DNA of 64,000 bases from Kineosporia sp. A_224 (GCF_002198655.1 NZ_MWLN01000188.1:1-64000); one strand, 5' to 3'; shown: positions 43,004-51,619, numbered from the stretch's first letter. Notes: generated by a model from the sequence alone, not told the origin. Translations and numbers: made by a program.

Positions 43004-43080
43004 TGTGATCTTCGGCAGGGCATACGTCGCCGGTGCTGCGACCGACAATCCCGTTTCGCCTCCGGTCGGGCCCCAGAACG

Positions 43081-43115
43081 AACAGGTCCGAACCCCGTGA
43101 GGGTTCGGACCTGTT
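43081..43115. terminator. 15-bp perfect hairpin terminator
   Basis: AACAGGTCCGAACCC (43081-43095) and GGGTTCGGACCTGTT (43101-43115) are exactly complementary around the loop CGTGA. It can end transcription of the rightward GGDEF gene. On the left-going strand it lies just after the tRNA-like 3' half at 43140, the place expected for the original terminator of a tRNA gene. Confidence 0.8.
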
Positions 43116-43139
43116 CCGATGTCTTGCGACATCACAAAG

Positions 43140-43181
43140 GTGGGCCCCGAGGGGATCGAACCCTCAACACGCGGATCAAAA
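43140..43181 (-). repeat. Displaced partial copy of the tRNA-Lys 3' half
   Basis: Read on the minus strand, this stretch repeats the last 40 or so bases of the tRNA-Lys gene at 45504 with several mismatches. It includes GGGGCCCA at the 3' end, a perfect T-arm (GAGGG-TTCGATC-CCCTC) and TTTTGATCCGCG from the anticodon loop and stem. The 5' half and a proper anticodon stem are missing, so it is not a working tRNA. It lies in the same orientation as the intact gene, like the two ends of a tRNA-integrated element. Confidence 0.7.
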
Positions 43182-43349
43182 GGACTCTGATGAATGGCTA
43201 CCAGGGTCTCATGGCGCCTCACGGGTGACGTCTCTGGTCACTCTGTTCGCCCAGGACCGACCCGGTGCGCAGGAGTTCGTGTCATGTCGGTGTCACGACG
43301 TGTGTAGTGCGACAACTTTCGTCGAATGGTCGCCCTCTCGTCTGCTCGT

Positions 43350-44252
43350 TCATTCCCACGCTCGCGCCGTGGCCGACCAGGCGCCGGCGTGTTCGTCGCC
43401 GAGAAGCGGGTCGGCGAACGCGATGACGTCCTCGAGTAGGTGGGCGAGGTCGGGAGGGAGGGTGAGGCTGTCTTCCTCGACCCGGGTCAGGAAGGCCGTG
43501 TAGACGTCGCTGCGCAGTGTGGCCAGGTCGCCGACGGCGTCGGACAGTGGCCGTAGTTCGACGCCGCGGTGGCGGGCGGTGGCCGCCAGTGCGCTGCGGA
43601 GGTCGGTGGCGTCGAGGGCGTGGCGGCGGGTGAGGATCCAGATGTCGGCGTAGTCGCGGACCCTGGTGCTGGTGTCGCCGAGGTCGATCGCGGTGCAGAG
43701 CTTCTCGGCGATGACGGTGGACATCGGGTAGCCCAGGATCCGCACTGGAGGGTGTTCCTCGCGCAAGGTCGGGTAGTCGATGACCTGCGGGCCAGGCGTC
43801 ACGGGGTCGCCGAAGTTGATGTCGAGCTGGATCTTGACGGTGGCGGTCGCGATCGAGGCCTGCATGGTGACGCGGACGCCGGAGTAGAGGTTCTCCTCGC
43901 GGATCAAACGTGCTCGCGCTGTCTGCGGATGGAAGAGCACGCCGTCGTCGTCCGTGGGTTCGGCGCCGGCTACTTCGCGGACGCGGGACAGGGCGGCGTC
44001 CTCGTCGTTCGGGAAGCCGGTGGCGAGCAGGTCGGCGTCCACGGTGGCGCGGCGGGCGTCGAAGGCGGCCAGGAGCATCCCGCCCTTGAGGACGAACGCG
44101 CCGGAGTGCTGGCTGGCCGCGAGGCGGGCTAGGAAGCGTTCGAGGGCGTACAGCACGAGGAGTTCCTGCGTGGGCCGGCCTTCGCGGCGGGCCCGGTTCT
44201 GCAGGTCCAGATATGCCCGGCCGCCGGCGTCGGCCCGGGTCGGGCGGCTCAC
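43350..44252 (-). CDS. AbiEii-type nucleotidyltransferase toxin
   Basis: A 300-residue nucleotidyltransferase of the AbiEii/AbiGii family. The active-site region reads FVLKGGMLLAAFDARRATVDADLLA (KGG near 63 and D-x-D near 78-82), followed by the conserved GYPMSTVIAEKLCTAIDLGDTSTRVRDYAD near 190-220. AbiEii-type toxins halt growth by modifying RNA (tRNA for characterised relatives) and abort phage infection when AbiEi is lost. The GTG at 44252 overlaps the AbiEi stop by 4 bases. The pair sits between the tRNA-like fragment and the intact tRNA-Lys, in a probable island. Confidence 0.87.
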   Translation of the reverse strand: MSRPTRADAGGRAYLDLQNRARREGRPTQELLVLYALERFLARLAASQHSGAFVLKGGMLLAAFDARRATVDADLLATGFPNDEDAALSRVREVAGAEPTDDDGVLFHPQTARARLIREENLYSGVRVTMQASIATATVKIQLDINFGDPVTPGPQVIDYPTLREEHPPVRILGYPMSTVIAEKLCTAIDLGDTSTRVRDYADIWILTRRHALDATDLRSALAATARHRGVELRPLSDAVGDLATLRSDVYTAFLTRVEEDSLTLPPDLAHLLEDVIAFADPLLGDEHAGAWSATARAWE

Positions 44253-44833
44253 GAGGCCTCCAGCACGTCGACGGCCGCCCTGACCGGGCCGAGGATGTCC
44301 AGAGGACGCGCGAGCTCGACGAGCGCTGCGGGTCGCCCGCCGCGGGTCAAGTAGCGGCGGAGAGCGACGAGAGCCAGGGGTTCGCCGATGCTGCGCCGCA
44401 GTCGCATGAGATCGACGACGGTCCGGGCTGGGTTCGTGATGCGGACGGTCTCTCCCGGGGCGGCCTCGAAGGTCTCCATGCCGAGGTCGAACGTCGCCGC
44501 CGCGAACTTGAAGACCTCGACGGGTGGGTAGGCGATCTGCGGGGGACGGGTACCCCGCGGGACGGCGATCTGCACGGCTCGCGGGATCTCGTCCGTCAGG
44601 TCGTGGACCTCGGCCGCGGACACCAGGCACACCGCCGCCCGAGGCGCCCGGCGTGACACCGCCAGCAGGTCCGGGTAGGACGCCGCCGGTGCGTCCGTCC
44701 GGCGGAAGACGCCGCGGGACAGCTCCGTCGTCAGTCCCTCGTCCCGCCAGCGGTACACGTCGCGTGAGTGGACGCCCGCGCCGAGAGCCTGGCCCGTGGT
44801 GAAGGTCGCAGGCAGTGCACGGGGCAGGTCCAT
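44249..44833 (-). CDS. AbiEi-type antitoxin
   Basis: A 194-residue AbiEi antitoxin, which represses its own promoter through an N-terminal winged helix and counters AbiEii through its C-terminal part. The N-terminal domain is FTTGQALGAGVHSRDVYRWRDEGLTTELSRGVFRR near 11-46. The central AbiEi_4-like part includes TVRITNPARTVVDLMRLR near 130. I chose ATG 44833: TACACT lies 7 bases upstream, as in leaderless transcripts. An in-frame ATG at 44872 would fall inside the inverted repeat that probably is the operator. It is coupled to the toxin by a 4-bp overlap. Confidence 0.84.
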   Translation of the reverse strand: MDLPRALPATFTTGQALGAGVHSRDVYRWRDEGLTTELSRGVFRRTDAPAASYPDLLAVSRRAPRAAVCLVSAAEVHDLTDEIPRAVQIAVPRGTRPPQIAYPPVEVFKFAAATFDLGMETFEAAPGETVRITNPARTVVDLMRLRRSIGEPLALVALRRYLTRGGRPAALVELARPLDILGPVRAAVDVLEAS

Positions 44834-44836
44834 GGA

Positions 44837-44878
44837 TGAAAGTGTACCCAAAGGCTCATCTAGTGGATACATATTTCA
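44837..44878 (-). promoter_or_regulatory. Inverted repeat and -10 of the abiE operon
   Basis: TGAAAGTGTACCC (44837-44849) and GGATACATATTTCA (44865-44878) form an imperfect inverted repeat just before the chosen AbiEi start. On the minus strand TACACT (44846-44841) is a -10-like element 7 bases from the ATG. This fits autoregulation by AbiEi, known for this family. The -35 is weak and cannot be named. Confidence 0.5.
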
Positions 44879-44907
44879 CCAGAGGTCTCGCAGGCTGCCC
44901 CGACGCA

Positions 44908-45240
44908 TCAGCGGTACTCGGCAACGACCTCGATAGGACCGACCAGATGCCGGTTGAACTCATCGAGGTCCTCGGATGGGATCCAGTACTCGAGGATGTC
45001 CCGGCCACCGACCTGGTGGACCTCGTATCGGTCCAGGAACGACTTCTCGACGCGGAACCGGGTCACGTAACCCACCCCGGACTTCGGGACGTTCCACTCA
45101 CGGGCGATCCGCATCGCATACGCCTCGGACAGAACGGGGTAGAAGATCGGCTGCTCGGGCAGTCGGGCCGGCCACGCGCAGAACCCGCTCTCGGCCACCA
45201 GTGCCAACTCGGCGGGCCCGGTGGGTCGCCACAGGGCCAC
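44908..45240 (-). CDS. Conserved protein annotated as ADP-ribosylation/crystallin J1-like
   Basis: A 110-residue protein. It starts VALWRPTGPAELALVAESG, then has FPARL-type WPARLPEQPIFYPVLSEAYA near 24-43, GVGYVTRFRVEKSFLDRYEV near 56-75, and ends EYWIPSEDLDEFNRHLVGPIEVVAEY. This compact sequence is widespread in bacteria, often labelled ADP-ribosylation/crystallin J1. The label comes from weak similarity and no enzymatic role is shown. GTG 45240 is preceded by GGAG; the frame is open up to an ATG at 45303. It lies inside the tRNA-flanked segment beside the AbiE genes. Confidence 0.72.
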   Translation of the reverse strand: MALWRPTGPAELALVAESGFCAWPARLPEQPIFYPVLSEAYAMRIAREWNVPKSGVGYVTRFRVEKSFLDRYEVHQVGGRDILEYWIPSEDLDEFNRHLVGPIEVVAEYR

Positions 45241-45455
45241 GCTCTCCGGGGACGAGGTTGCGGACAGCGCAGCAGGATCGCGTCGGTCGAGGGCTCGGCT
45301 CAACCCAATTGGTCCCGTCGGACGAGGACTCCGCTGCTCGATGCCACTTCACTCTCACCGATCAACTCCGGTCAACCGCTGTCACGATCGCGTGGCCTCA
45401 AGACCGGCTCGTGACACGAACCCGAGTGTTCGAGAGTGACCAGATGGATAGAGGC

Positions 45456-45480
45456 AAACACAAAACCCCTGGTCAGAGGT
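45456..45480 (-). terminator. Rho-independent terminator of tRNA-Lys
   Basis: On the minus strand ACCTCT-GACC-AGGGGT forms a 6-bp stem (one G-U pair), followed by TTTGTGTTTG. It lies 24 bases downstream of the tRNA-Lys 3' end and has a real U-rich tail. Confidence 0.55.
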
Positions 45481-45516
45481 GGGCCCCGTGGTGGGCCCCG
45501 TGGTGGGCCCCGTGGG
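45481..45516. repeat. Three tandem 12-bp copies of the tRNA 3' end
   Basis: GGGCCCCGTGGT occurs at 45481-45492 and 45493-45504, and GGGCCCCGTGGG at 45505-45516. The last copy is the 3' acceptor strand of tRNA-Lys itself. The extra copies lie immediately outside the tRNA. They resemble stacked partial attachment cores or a slippage product. Confidence 0.85.
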
Positions 45517-45576
45517 GATCGAACCCACAACCCGCGGATTAAAAGTCCGCTGCTCTGCCGATTGAGCTAGAGGCCC
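45504..45576 (-). tRNA. tRNA-Lys (anticodon UUU)
   Basis: A 73-nt cloverleaf on the minus strand: acceptor GGGCCTC pairing with GGGGCCC, a D-arm with AGCTCAATCGGCAGAGC, the anticodon arm GCGGA-CTTTTAA-TCCGC with TTT at 34-36, and the T-arm GTGGG-TTCGATC-CCCAC. The discriminator is A, and CCA is not encoded. The gene is single here and forms the right edge of a small island-like segment. Confidence 0.95.
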
Positions 45577-45670
45577 GGAGCGATCCTGCGTGCCGCAGGA
45601 GCCCCGCACACAGTATCCCGGGTGCCCGCCACGGGTCCCGGCCGATGCACGGCGGACGAAGGCGAGGGCG

Positions 45671-48391
45671 TCACCAGTCCTCACCCGTGAGCCGCACGAC
45701 GAGCAGGGCCGTGTCGTCGGTCGCGTCGGGCGTGAGCATCGCGTGCGTGAGGTGCTCGCAGACCCCGGGCAGCGGCACGGGGACGCCCTCGACCGCAGGC
45801 GACTGGACCCCTGCACGGGCGTGCTCGGCGAACGTCTCGAGGCTGACCGTCAGCGACTCGCCGCGGCGTTCGACGAGGCCGTCGGTGTAGAGGACGAGGG
45901 TGTCGTCGGGGTCGAGGGTGGTGCGGGCGGTGGGGCGGGCGCCGATGCCGGGGACGCCGAGGAGCGGGGCGAGGCCCTCGTCGAGGAAGCGCGGGGTGCC
46001 GGTCGCGGGCACGACGAGGGGCGGCGGGTGGCCGGCGCAGGTGTAGGACAGGGCGCCGGAGCGCGGGTCGAGGACGGCGTAGAACAGGCTCGTCATGGGG
46101 GCGCCGTCGATCTGGTCGACGTAGTCGTCGAGGCGTTCCACGAGCGCGGCGGGGTCGGTCACGACCGGCGCGAGGGCGCGCAGGGTGCTCCGGAGCTGGC
46201 CCATCGCGGCGGCGGCGGCGAGCGAGTGGCCGGCGACGTCGCCGATGACGAGGGCGGCCCAGCCGCCGGGCAGGGCGATGACGTCGTACCAGTCGCCGCC
46301 GATCTGCAGCTCGAGCGTGCCGGGGCGGTAGACGGTGGCGGCCTCGACGCCGGGGACGTCGTCCGGGCGGCCGAGGAGCGAGCGCTGCAGCTCGACGGCG
46401 ATCGAGTGCTCGCGCTCGGCGGCGGCGGCGCGCCCGAGCGACTGGCCCGCGACCTGGCCGAGGGTGACGAGCAGGGACAGCTGCTCGGCGTCGAACGGCT
46501 GCGGCCCGGCGAACCCGAGCGCGAGCCCGCCCTGCAGCGTCGACGACAGGAACGGCACGGCCGCCCAGGTCGACTCCTCGCTCGCGGCGAGCACCGGGGC
46601 GAACTCCGGGTAGCGCTCGTAGGCGTCCGCGATCGAGGGCAGCGTCACCACCTCGCCGGTGCGGACGGCGTCCGCGAGCGGGGTCGCGGCGTCGGCGACG
46701 GTCTTGCCGGTCTCGTCGAGGTCGGGGTCCATCGGGCGGCCGCGGGTGGCCGCCGTCGTGAACCGGCCGTCCGGGCCGACGACGCGGATCACCGCGCTGC
46801 TCGCGGACACCGCCCCGAGCCCGTGCCCGAGGACGGCGTCGAGCACGGCCTCGGTGCTCGTCGCCGCGGCCATGAGGGCGACGACCTCCTGCAGGGCCGT
46901 GAGGTGCTCGGTGTGCCGGCGCTGCGCCTCGAAGAGCCGGCCGCGCTCGAGCGCGAGCCCGGCCTGCGCGCCGACCGCCGTCGCGAGCGAGGCGAAGTCG
47001 TCGTCGAAGTCGCGGGCGTCGACGAAGCCCCAGCCGAGCGCGCCGATCGCCCGGCCGTCGACGACGACCGGCACCCCGGCGACCGCCTCGAACGTCGCCG
47101 GCAGCTCGCCCGCGGCGGGGAACGTCGCGAGCACCTGCTCCCGCCCGCTCGCACAGACGAACCGGCCGCTCTCGTAGGCCGCGGTGAGCGGCACCGCGCG
47201 GTCCCCGGCGAGGACGACGTCGAGCCGCGCCCGCTGCTCGTCGTCGTACCCGTGCGCCGTGAGCGCCCGCAGCCGCCCGCCCGGCCCGGGGACGGCGAGC
47301 ACCGCCGTCCGGCTGCCGAGCGCACCCGCGGTGAGCTCGGCGATGACGGCGACGATCTGCGCCGGCGTGGTCAGCCCGGACAGTCGCGCCGTGACGCCCT
47401 GGAGCAGCTCGGCCCGGGCCCGCGCCCGCTGCTCGGCGTCGAGCAGCCGGCTGCGCTCGGTCGCGGCCTCGGCCCGCAGCTCGGCCGACCGCCGGGCGTC
47501 CTCGGCCTCCCGCCGTCGGCGCACCGACTCCTCGCGCTCGCCGATCTCCGCGGCGAGCGACAGGCCGACCACGACGACGAGCCCGATGAGCAGGTTGAGC
47601 GCGAACCACGTCGCGTCCTCGGAGACGCCGTCGGGCACCCGGATCCGCCCGGTCGCCGAGGCCTCGCCGAGGATCGTCGCCATCGCCAGCCCGGCCAGAC
47701 CCACCCCGCGGGTGCCGAGCAGGAACGCCACCGCGACGAGCAGCAGCACGAGCAGGTAGCCCAGCCACACGACGTCCCAGCGGAAGATCGCGAGCGACGC
47801 CAGCACGCAGACGACGAGGAGGGCGACCCCGAGCGGGCTGCGCAGCCGCCGCCGGGTCGCGTCGTCCCCCGACTGCCACCCGAGCACAGCCCCGCCGACG
47901 AGCAGGACGCCGAGCCCGTCGCCGAGCAGCCAGCGCGCGGCGAACAGCCACCAGTCCCGCGACCCGCCGTCCAGGGTGTTCGTCGTCGCGGCGACGAGCG
48001 CGCCGACGAGCGGCCCGCCGACGCAGGCGCACAGCAGGAACGTCCAGAGGTCGCGGCGGACGGCGAGGTCCGGGCGGCGGACGGCGGCCCGCAGCAGCGC
48101 CGCACCGACGAGCGGCTCGAGGGTGTTCGCCAGCGCGTAACCGACCGAGCCTGCGGGGCCGAGCCCGCTCGTGAGGTCGATCGTCAGCTCGGTGGCCCCG
48201 ACCGCGAGCAGGATCCACGGCCAGCGCTGCCGCCGGGTCAGGGTGAGCGCCGAGAGGGTCACGCCGGCGGCGGGGAAGAAGCCCGGCCCCAGCCCGCTGG
48301 AGTCGAACCACACCAGGGTGACCTTCGCCCCGAGGGCGTAGAGGCCGGCCGTGAGCAGCGCCAGACCAGCGGTGCCGGCGGCTCTGCGCAT
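45671..48391 (-). CDS. MASE1-GAF-SpoIIE (PP2C) phosphatase
   Basis: A 906-residue sensor phosphatase. Residues about 1-290 are hydrophobic with eight or so helices and resemble a MASE1 sensor (WFDSSGLGPGFFPAAGVTLSAL at 28-49). A coiled coil (about 292-340, RREAEDARRSAELRAEAATE) links to two GAF-like domains, about 340-500 and 510-665. The C-terminal PP2C/SpoIIE domain has IGGDWYDVI near 700, GDVAGHSLAAA near 720, YTDGLVERRGE near 845 and DDTALLVV. These phosphatases reactivate anti-sigma antagonists in partner-switching stress pathways. The adjacent gene is a related phosphatase. No anti-sigma partner is in the window. Confidence 0.88.
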   Translation of the reverse strand: MRRAAGTAGLALLTAGLYALGAKVTLVWFDSSGLGPGFFPAAGVTLSALTLTRRQRWPWILLAVGATELTIDLTSGLGPAGSVGYALANTLEPLVGAALLRAAVRRPDLAVRRDLWTFLLCACVGGPLVGALVAATTNTLDGGSRDWWLFAARWLLGDGLGVLLVGGAVLGWQSGDDATRRRLRSPLGVALLVVCVLASLAIFRWDVVWLGYLLVLLLVAVAFLLGTRGVGLAGLAMATILGEASATGRIRVPDGVSEDATWFALNLLIGLVVVVGLSLAAEIGEREESVRRRREAEDARRSAELRAEAATERSRLLDAEQRARARAELLQGVTARLSGLTTPAQIVAVIAELTAGALGSRTAVLAVPGPGGRLRALTAHGYDDEQRARLDVVLAGDRAVPLTAAYESGRFVCASGREQVLATFPAAGELPATFEAVAGVPVVVDGRAIGALGWGFVDARDFDDDFASLATAVGAQAGLALERGRLFEAQRRHTEHLTALQEVVALMAAATSTEAVLDAVLGHGLGAVSASSAVIRVVGPDGRFTTAATRGRPMDPDLDETGKTVADAATPLADAVRTGEVVTLPSIADAYERYPEFAPVLAASEESTWAAVPFLSSTLQGGLALGFAGPQPFDAEQLSLLVTLGQVAGQSLGRAAAAEREHSIAVELQRSLLGRPDDVPGVEAATVYRPGTLELQIGGDWYDVIALPGGWAALVIGDVAGHSLAAAAAMGQLRSTLRALAPVVTDPAALVERLDDYVDQIDGAPMTSLFYAVLDPRSGALSYTCAGHPPPLVVPATGTPRFLDEGLAPLLGVPGIGARPTARTTLDPDDTLVLYTDGLVERRGESLTVSLETFAEHARAGVQSPAVEGVPVPLPGVCEHLTHAMLTPDATDDTALLVVRLTGEDW

Positions 48392-48526
48392 GGGACTGAC
48401 CTCCGTCGACGTGGCCGCGCGTGTCGTGGGCCGGTCGTCTCCCGGCGGCCGCGCTGGCGGTCGCCACCGACGGACACGGACGTTACTGCGTGGCCGGGCC
48501 GGGGGTCGCGCGTCCGCGGGAGAACC

Positions 48527-51500
48527 TCAGACCGGCGGCCGGGTCAGCACGAGGAGCGCCACGTCGTCGGCGAGGGCGCGCTCGCCGATGCACCGGGCGA
48601 GCACCGCCTCGGCGACCCGGTCCGCCGACCCGGGCGCCCAGCGGCCGTCGGGGCCGGTGAGGACCACCGCGGCGGCCGCCCCGACGAGCGCGGTGATCCC
48701 GTCGTCGAGCGTCGCGAGCCGGTCCTCGACGAGGCCGTCGGTGTAGCCGACGAGCGCGCTCCCGGGCGGGAACGGGACGGTGACCGGCGCACCCCGCGAC
48801 GGCTGCCCCGAGCGGTCGACGAGCCCGCTCACCCCGAGCAGCGGCCCGCGGGCGCCCTCGAGCGGTGCGGTCGCGCCGTCCGGCCCCCGCAGGACGAGCG
48901 GCGGGTGACCGGCGTGCGTGTACGTGAGCGTCCCGGCGGTGACGTCGACGACCGCGACGACCGCCGTCGCGAGCGAGACCGTCGCCACCTGCCCGGTCAC
49001 CTGCTCGGCCCGGTCGAAGACCCGTTCCAGCGGCACGCCGGCGGCGAGCAGCGTCGACAGCACGGTGCGCAGCTGGGCCATGTCGGCCGCCGCCTCCATC
49101 CCGTGCCCGGCGACGTCGCCGAGGACGACGGCGAGCCGGCCGTCGGGCAGGACGAGCCCGTCGTAGAAGTCGCCGCCGATCCCGACCGACGTCTGCGCGG
49201 CCCGGTAGGTCGCGTGCATCTCCAGGCCGTCGACCTCGGGCATCGGTCGCAGGAAGCGGCGCTGGAGCCCCTCGACGAGCTCGTGCTCCGCGGCGTGCAG
49301 CCGGGCCCGCTCGACGGTCTGCCCGCAGAGCTCCGTGACGGTGTCGAGGGTGGCCCGCAGCACCGGGTCGAGGACGACGGGCACGTCCCAGCCGAGCTCG
49401 AGGGTCCCGAGCGGGGAGTCCGTGCTGTCGCGCAGGACGAGGACGACGGACGCCGGCCGGTGGGCCGCCGCGAGGTCCGTGGCCCCGAGCGCGGACAGCG
49501 CCGCGCTCTCCGGCCGGACCGGCTGCTCGCCCTCGAGGATCCGCAGCCGCGCCCGGGACGCGCCGACGACGGCGGGAGCGAGCCGGCCCACCGCGCAGGC
49601 GACGTCCGCGGCGGTGACGGCGGAGGCCAGCTCCTGCGCGAGCTCGGCGAGCGCACCGGTGCGCTGCGCGGCCACCACGTGGGCGTCGGTGAGCCGGGCC
49701 CGCTCGAACGCCTGAGCGCACAGCTCGGCGACGGTCTCGACCCGCGCGGTCAGCTCGTCGTCGAGGGAGTCGGTGCTGGCCCAGCCCATCGTGAGCGCCC
49801 CGAACGCCCGGCCCGCCGCGTCGAGCAGCGGCGTCGCCACCGAGAGCGTCACGCCGGCGGCGGCGCGGTCGGCCTGCACCTGGGCGGCGACACCGGCGTC
49901 GCCGCCGACGTCCCGCGGCCGGACCGGGTCGCTGAGGACGACGGTGCGCTGCTCCCGGACGGCGCGGACGACGTCCAGCGGCGAGCTCAGCGGCAGCGCC
50001 CGGTAGCGCAGCCTGAGCTCCTCGGGGAGGTCGGGAGGCTGGAGCAGGGAGAGCGTCCCGCCGTCGGGGTCGGCGAGCCCGACCGTGGCGAACCGGCTGC
50101 CGACCGCCGCGCTGGCGTGCACGCCGATCGCGTCGCCCACCTCGGCCACGGTCGCGGCGGCGTTGAGCCGGCGGGCGAGGACGGCGAGCGCCGTGGCCTG
50201 GTCCACCGACCGGCGCCGGGCGGTGATGTCGGTCGCGGACGGCACGAGTGCGACGACCGCGCCGTCCTCGACGACCGGCACCAGCTGGTAGTCGATGAGG
50301 ATCGTGCCGTGCGCCATCCGCACCTCGAGCTCGAACCGGCTCGTCCGGCCGCGCTGCCCCGCGAGCACCGACGCGTGCGCACGCTGGACGACGTCGTCGT
50401 CCCAGGTGAACCAGGAGGTCTCCCAGAGCTTGCGGCCGACGACGTCCGCCATCGTCAGCCCGCCGGCCTCGACCGCCGTCCGGTTCGCCTCGACGAGCGT
50501 CCCGTCGGGCAGGCAGAGCCCGACGAAGGAGAAGAGCGAGTCGATGAGCTGGCGCAGCCGGCGCTCGCTGCGCCGCTGCGCCGTGACGTCGGAGAGCACC
50601 GCGACGACACCGAGCACCTCGCCGGACGGCGACCGCACCCGGTGGAAGTCCTCGACCCAGGTCCTCAGGTGGGGGGAGGCGGGCGTCCGGCCGGTGATCT
50701 CGACGTCCCGCAGCGGCTCGCCGGTCTCGAGCACCCGGCGCAGGACGGCGACCGCGTCGTCCCCGATGTCCGGGAGCACGTCGGTGAGGTGGCGGCCGAG
50801 GTGGTCCTCGACGGGCACCCCGTTGACGGCGGCGAGGGCCGGGTTGACCATGGCGAACCGCAGGTCGGGGTCGAGGAGGGCGAGCCCGATCGGGGCCTCC
50901 TCGAACAGCGCCCGCAGGAGGGCGCGCACCTCCTGGCCCGGGGCGGGGACGGTGACGTCCGCGGGATGCGCCGGGGAGGGGACCGGCGGACCGGACGGCG
51001 CACGCGGCGGCGGTGCGTCGGCGCCGGCGCGCAGCGCGAGCCCCGCGAGGTCGGCGACGGTCGTGAGGAAGGCCGCCCCGTCCCGGTCCGGGCGGCGCTC
51101 GTCGGCCCAGCCGAGCAGGAGCAGGCCGACGAGCCGTGCGCCGACCACCAGCGGCAGCGTCGCCGACGCGCCCTGCGGGCCGGCCGTGCCGGCCAGGGCC
51201 GGGAAGCGTTCCTCGTGCTCCGCGCGCGATGAGAGCAGGACGGGCTCCCGCAGGACGGCGGCGTGGGCCACCGGGGTGCCCGGGACGAGCCCTCCGGCGT
51301 ACCGGGCGAGGTCGTGCGGCCCGAGCCCGACGGCGGCCGCGACCTCGAGCGCGCCCTGTGCCCCGATGCGCAGGAGGGCGCCGGTCGTCGCGCCGCAACC
51401 GGCGACGGCCTGGGTGAGCACGAGCGTCGGCGCGTCGGTCTCGTCCGGCGTCGCGACGAGGGTGTGCAGCACGAGGCGGACGCGTTCGAGCGCGTCGCGC

Positions 51501-51532
51501 GTGCGCGCGTCGGTGCCCTCGCCGGCGTCCAC
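48527..51532 (-). CDS. GAF-PAS-PAS-GAF-SpoIIE (PP2C) phosphatase
   Basis: A 1001-residue cytoplasmic sensor phosphatase. A GAF domain occupies about 10-170. A PAS domain begins near 210 (LFEEAPIGLALLDPDLRFAMVN) and a second near 330 (SFVGLCLPDGTLVEANRTAV). Further GAF-like units follow about 445-620 and 630-755. The SpoIIE-type PP2C domain has IGGDFYDGL near 782, GDVAGHGMEAA near 800, YTDGLVED near 930 and DDVALLVL at the end, so metal-binding residues are intact. GGGAGG lies 6 bases before the GTG at 51532. It is followed on the same strand by the MASE1 phosphatase (136-bp gap); the two may feed one partner-switch system. Confidence 0.88.
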   Translation of the reverse strand: MDAGEGTDARTRDALERVRLVLHTLVATPDETDAPTLVLTQAVAGCGATTGALLRIGAQGALEVAAAVGLGPHDLARYAGGLVPGTPVAHAAVLREPVLLSSRAEHEERFPALAGTAGPQGASATLPLVVGARLVGLLLLGWADERRPDRDGAAFLTTVADLAGLALRAGADAPPPRAPSGPPVPSPAHPADVTVPAPGQEVRALLRALFEEAPIGLALLDPDLRFAMVNPALAAVNGVPVEDHLGRHLTDVLPDIGDDAVAVLRRVLETGEPLRDVEITGRTPASPHLRTWVEDFHRVRSPSGEVLGVVAVLSDVTAQRRSERRLRQLIDSLFSFVGLCLPDGTLVEANRTAVEAGGLTMADVVGRKLWETSWFTWDDDVVQRAHASVLAGQRGRTSRFELEVRMAHGTILIDYQLVPVVEDGAVVALVPSATDITARRRSVDQATALAVLARRLNAAATVAEVGDAIGVHASAAVGSRFATVGLADPDGGTLSLLQPPDLPEELRLRYRALPLSSPLDVVRAVREQRTVVLSDPVRPRDVGGDAGVAAQVQADRAAAGVTLSVATPLLDAAGRAFGALTMGWASTDSLDDELTARVETVAELCAQAFERARLTDAHVVAAQRTGALAELAQELASAVTAADVACAVGRLAPAVVGASRARLRILEGEQPVRPESAALSALGATDLAAAHRPASVVLVLRDSTDSPLGTLELGWDVPVVLDPVLRATLDTVTELCGQTVERARLHAAEHELVEGLQRRFLRPMPEVDGLEMHATYRAAQTSVGIGGDFYDGLVLPDGRLAVVLGDVAGHGMEAAADMAQLRTVLSTLLAAGVPLERVFDRAEQVTGQVATVSLATAVVAVVDVTAGTLTYTHAGHPPLVLRGPDGATAPLEGARGPLLGVSGLVDRSGQPSRGAPVTVPFPPGSALVGYTDGLVEDRLATLDDGITALVGAAAAVVLTGPDGRWAPGSADRVAEAVLARCIGERALADDVALLVLTRPPV

Positions 51533-51619
51533 GGGCCGCCTCCCATCCCCCCGGGTCCGTCATTGTCGCCCACGCGGCCCGTGGCGGTCGACCACGGTCG
51601 ACGGTCGCGCAGATGGACG

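Larger units (their letters stand above)
43004..43349. other. 346-bp intergenic region at the island edge
   Basis: This gap holds the strong hairpin 43081-43115 and the tRNA-like fragment 43140-43181. From about 43182 to 43349 I see only noncoding sequence, with GC content lower than the window average. No integrase or other gene fragment is recognisable. Confidence 0.6.

Noticed and set aside
43140-43216. A second functional tRNA gene
   Set aside because: Only the T-arm and 3' acceptor half are sound. No anticodon stem or 5' half can be drawn.
45590-51232. A very long open frame (about 1880 codons) on the + strand opposite the two phosphatase genes
   Set aside because: Its translation is Arg/Gly/Ala/Pro-rich without any family motif, and the minus strand encodes two clear SpoIIE phosphatases. 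Such open frames are normal in sequence this GC-rich.
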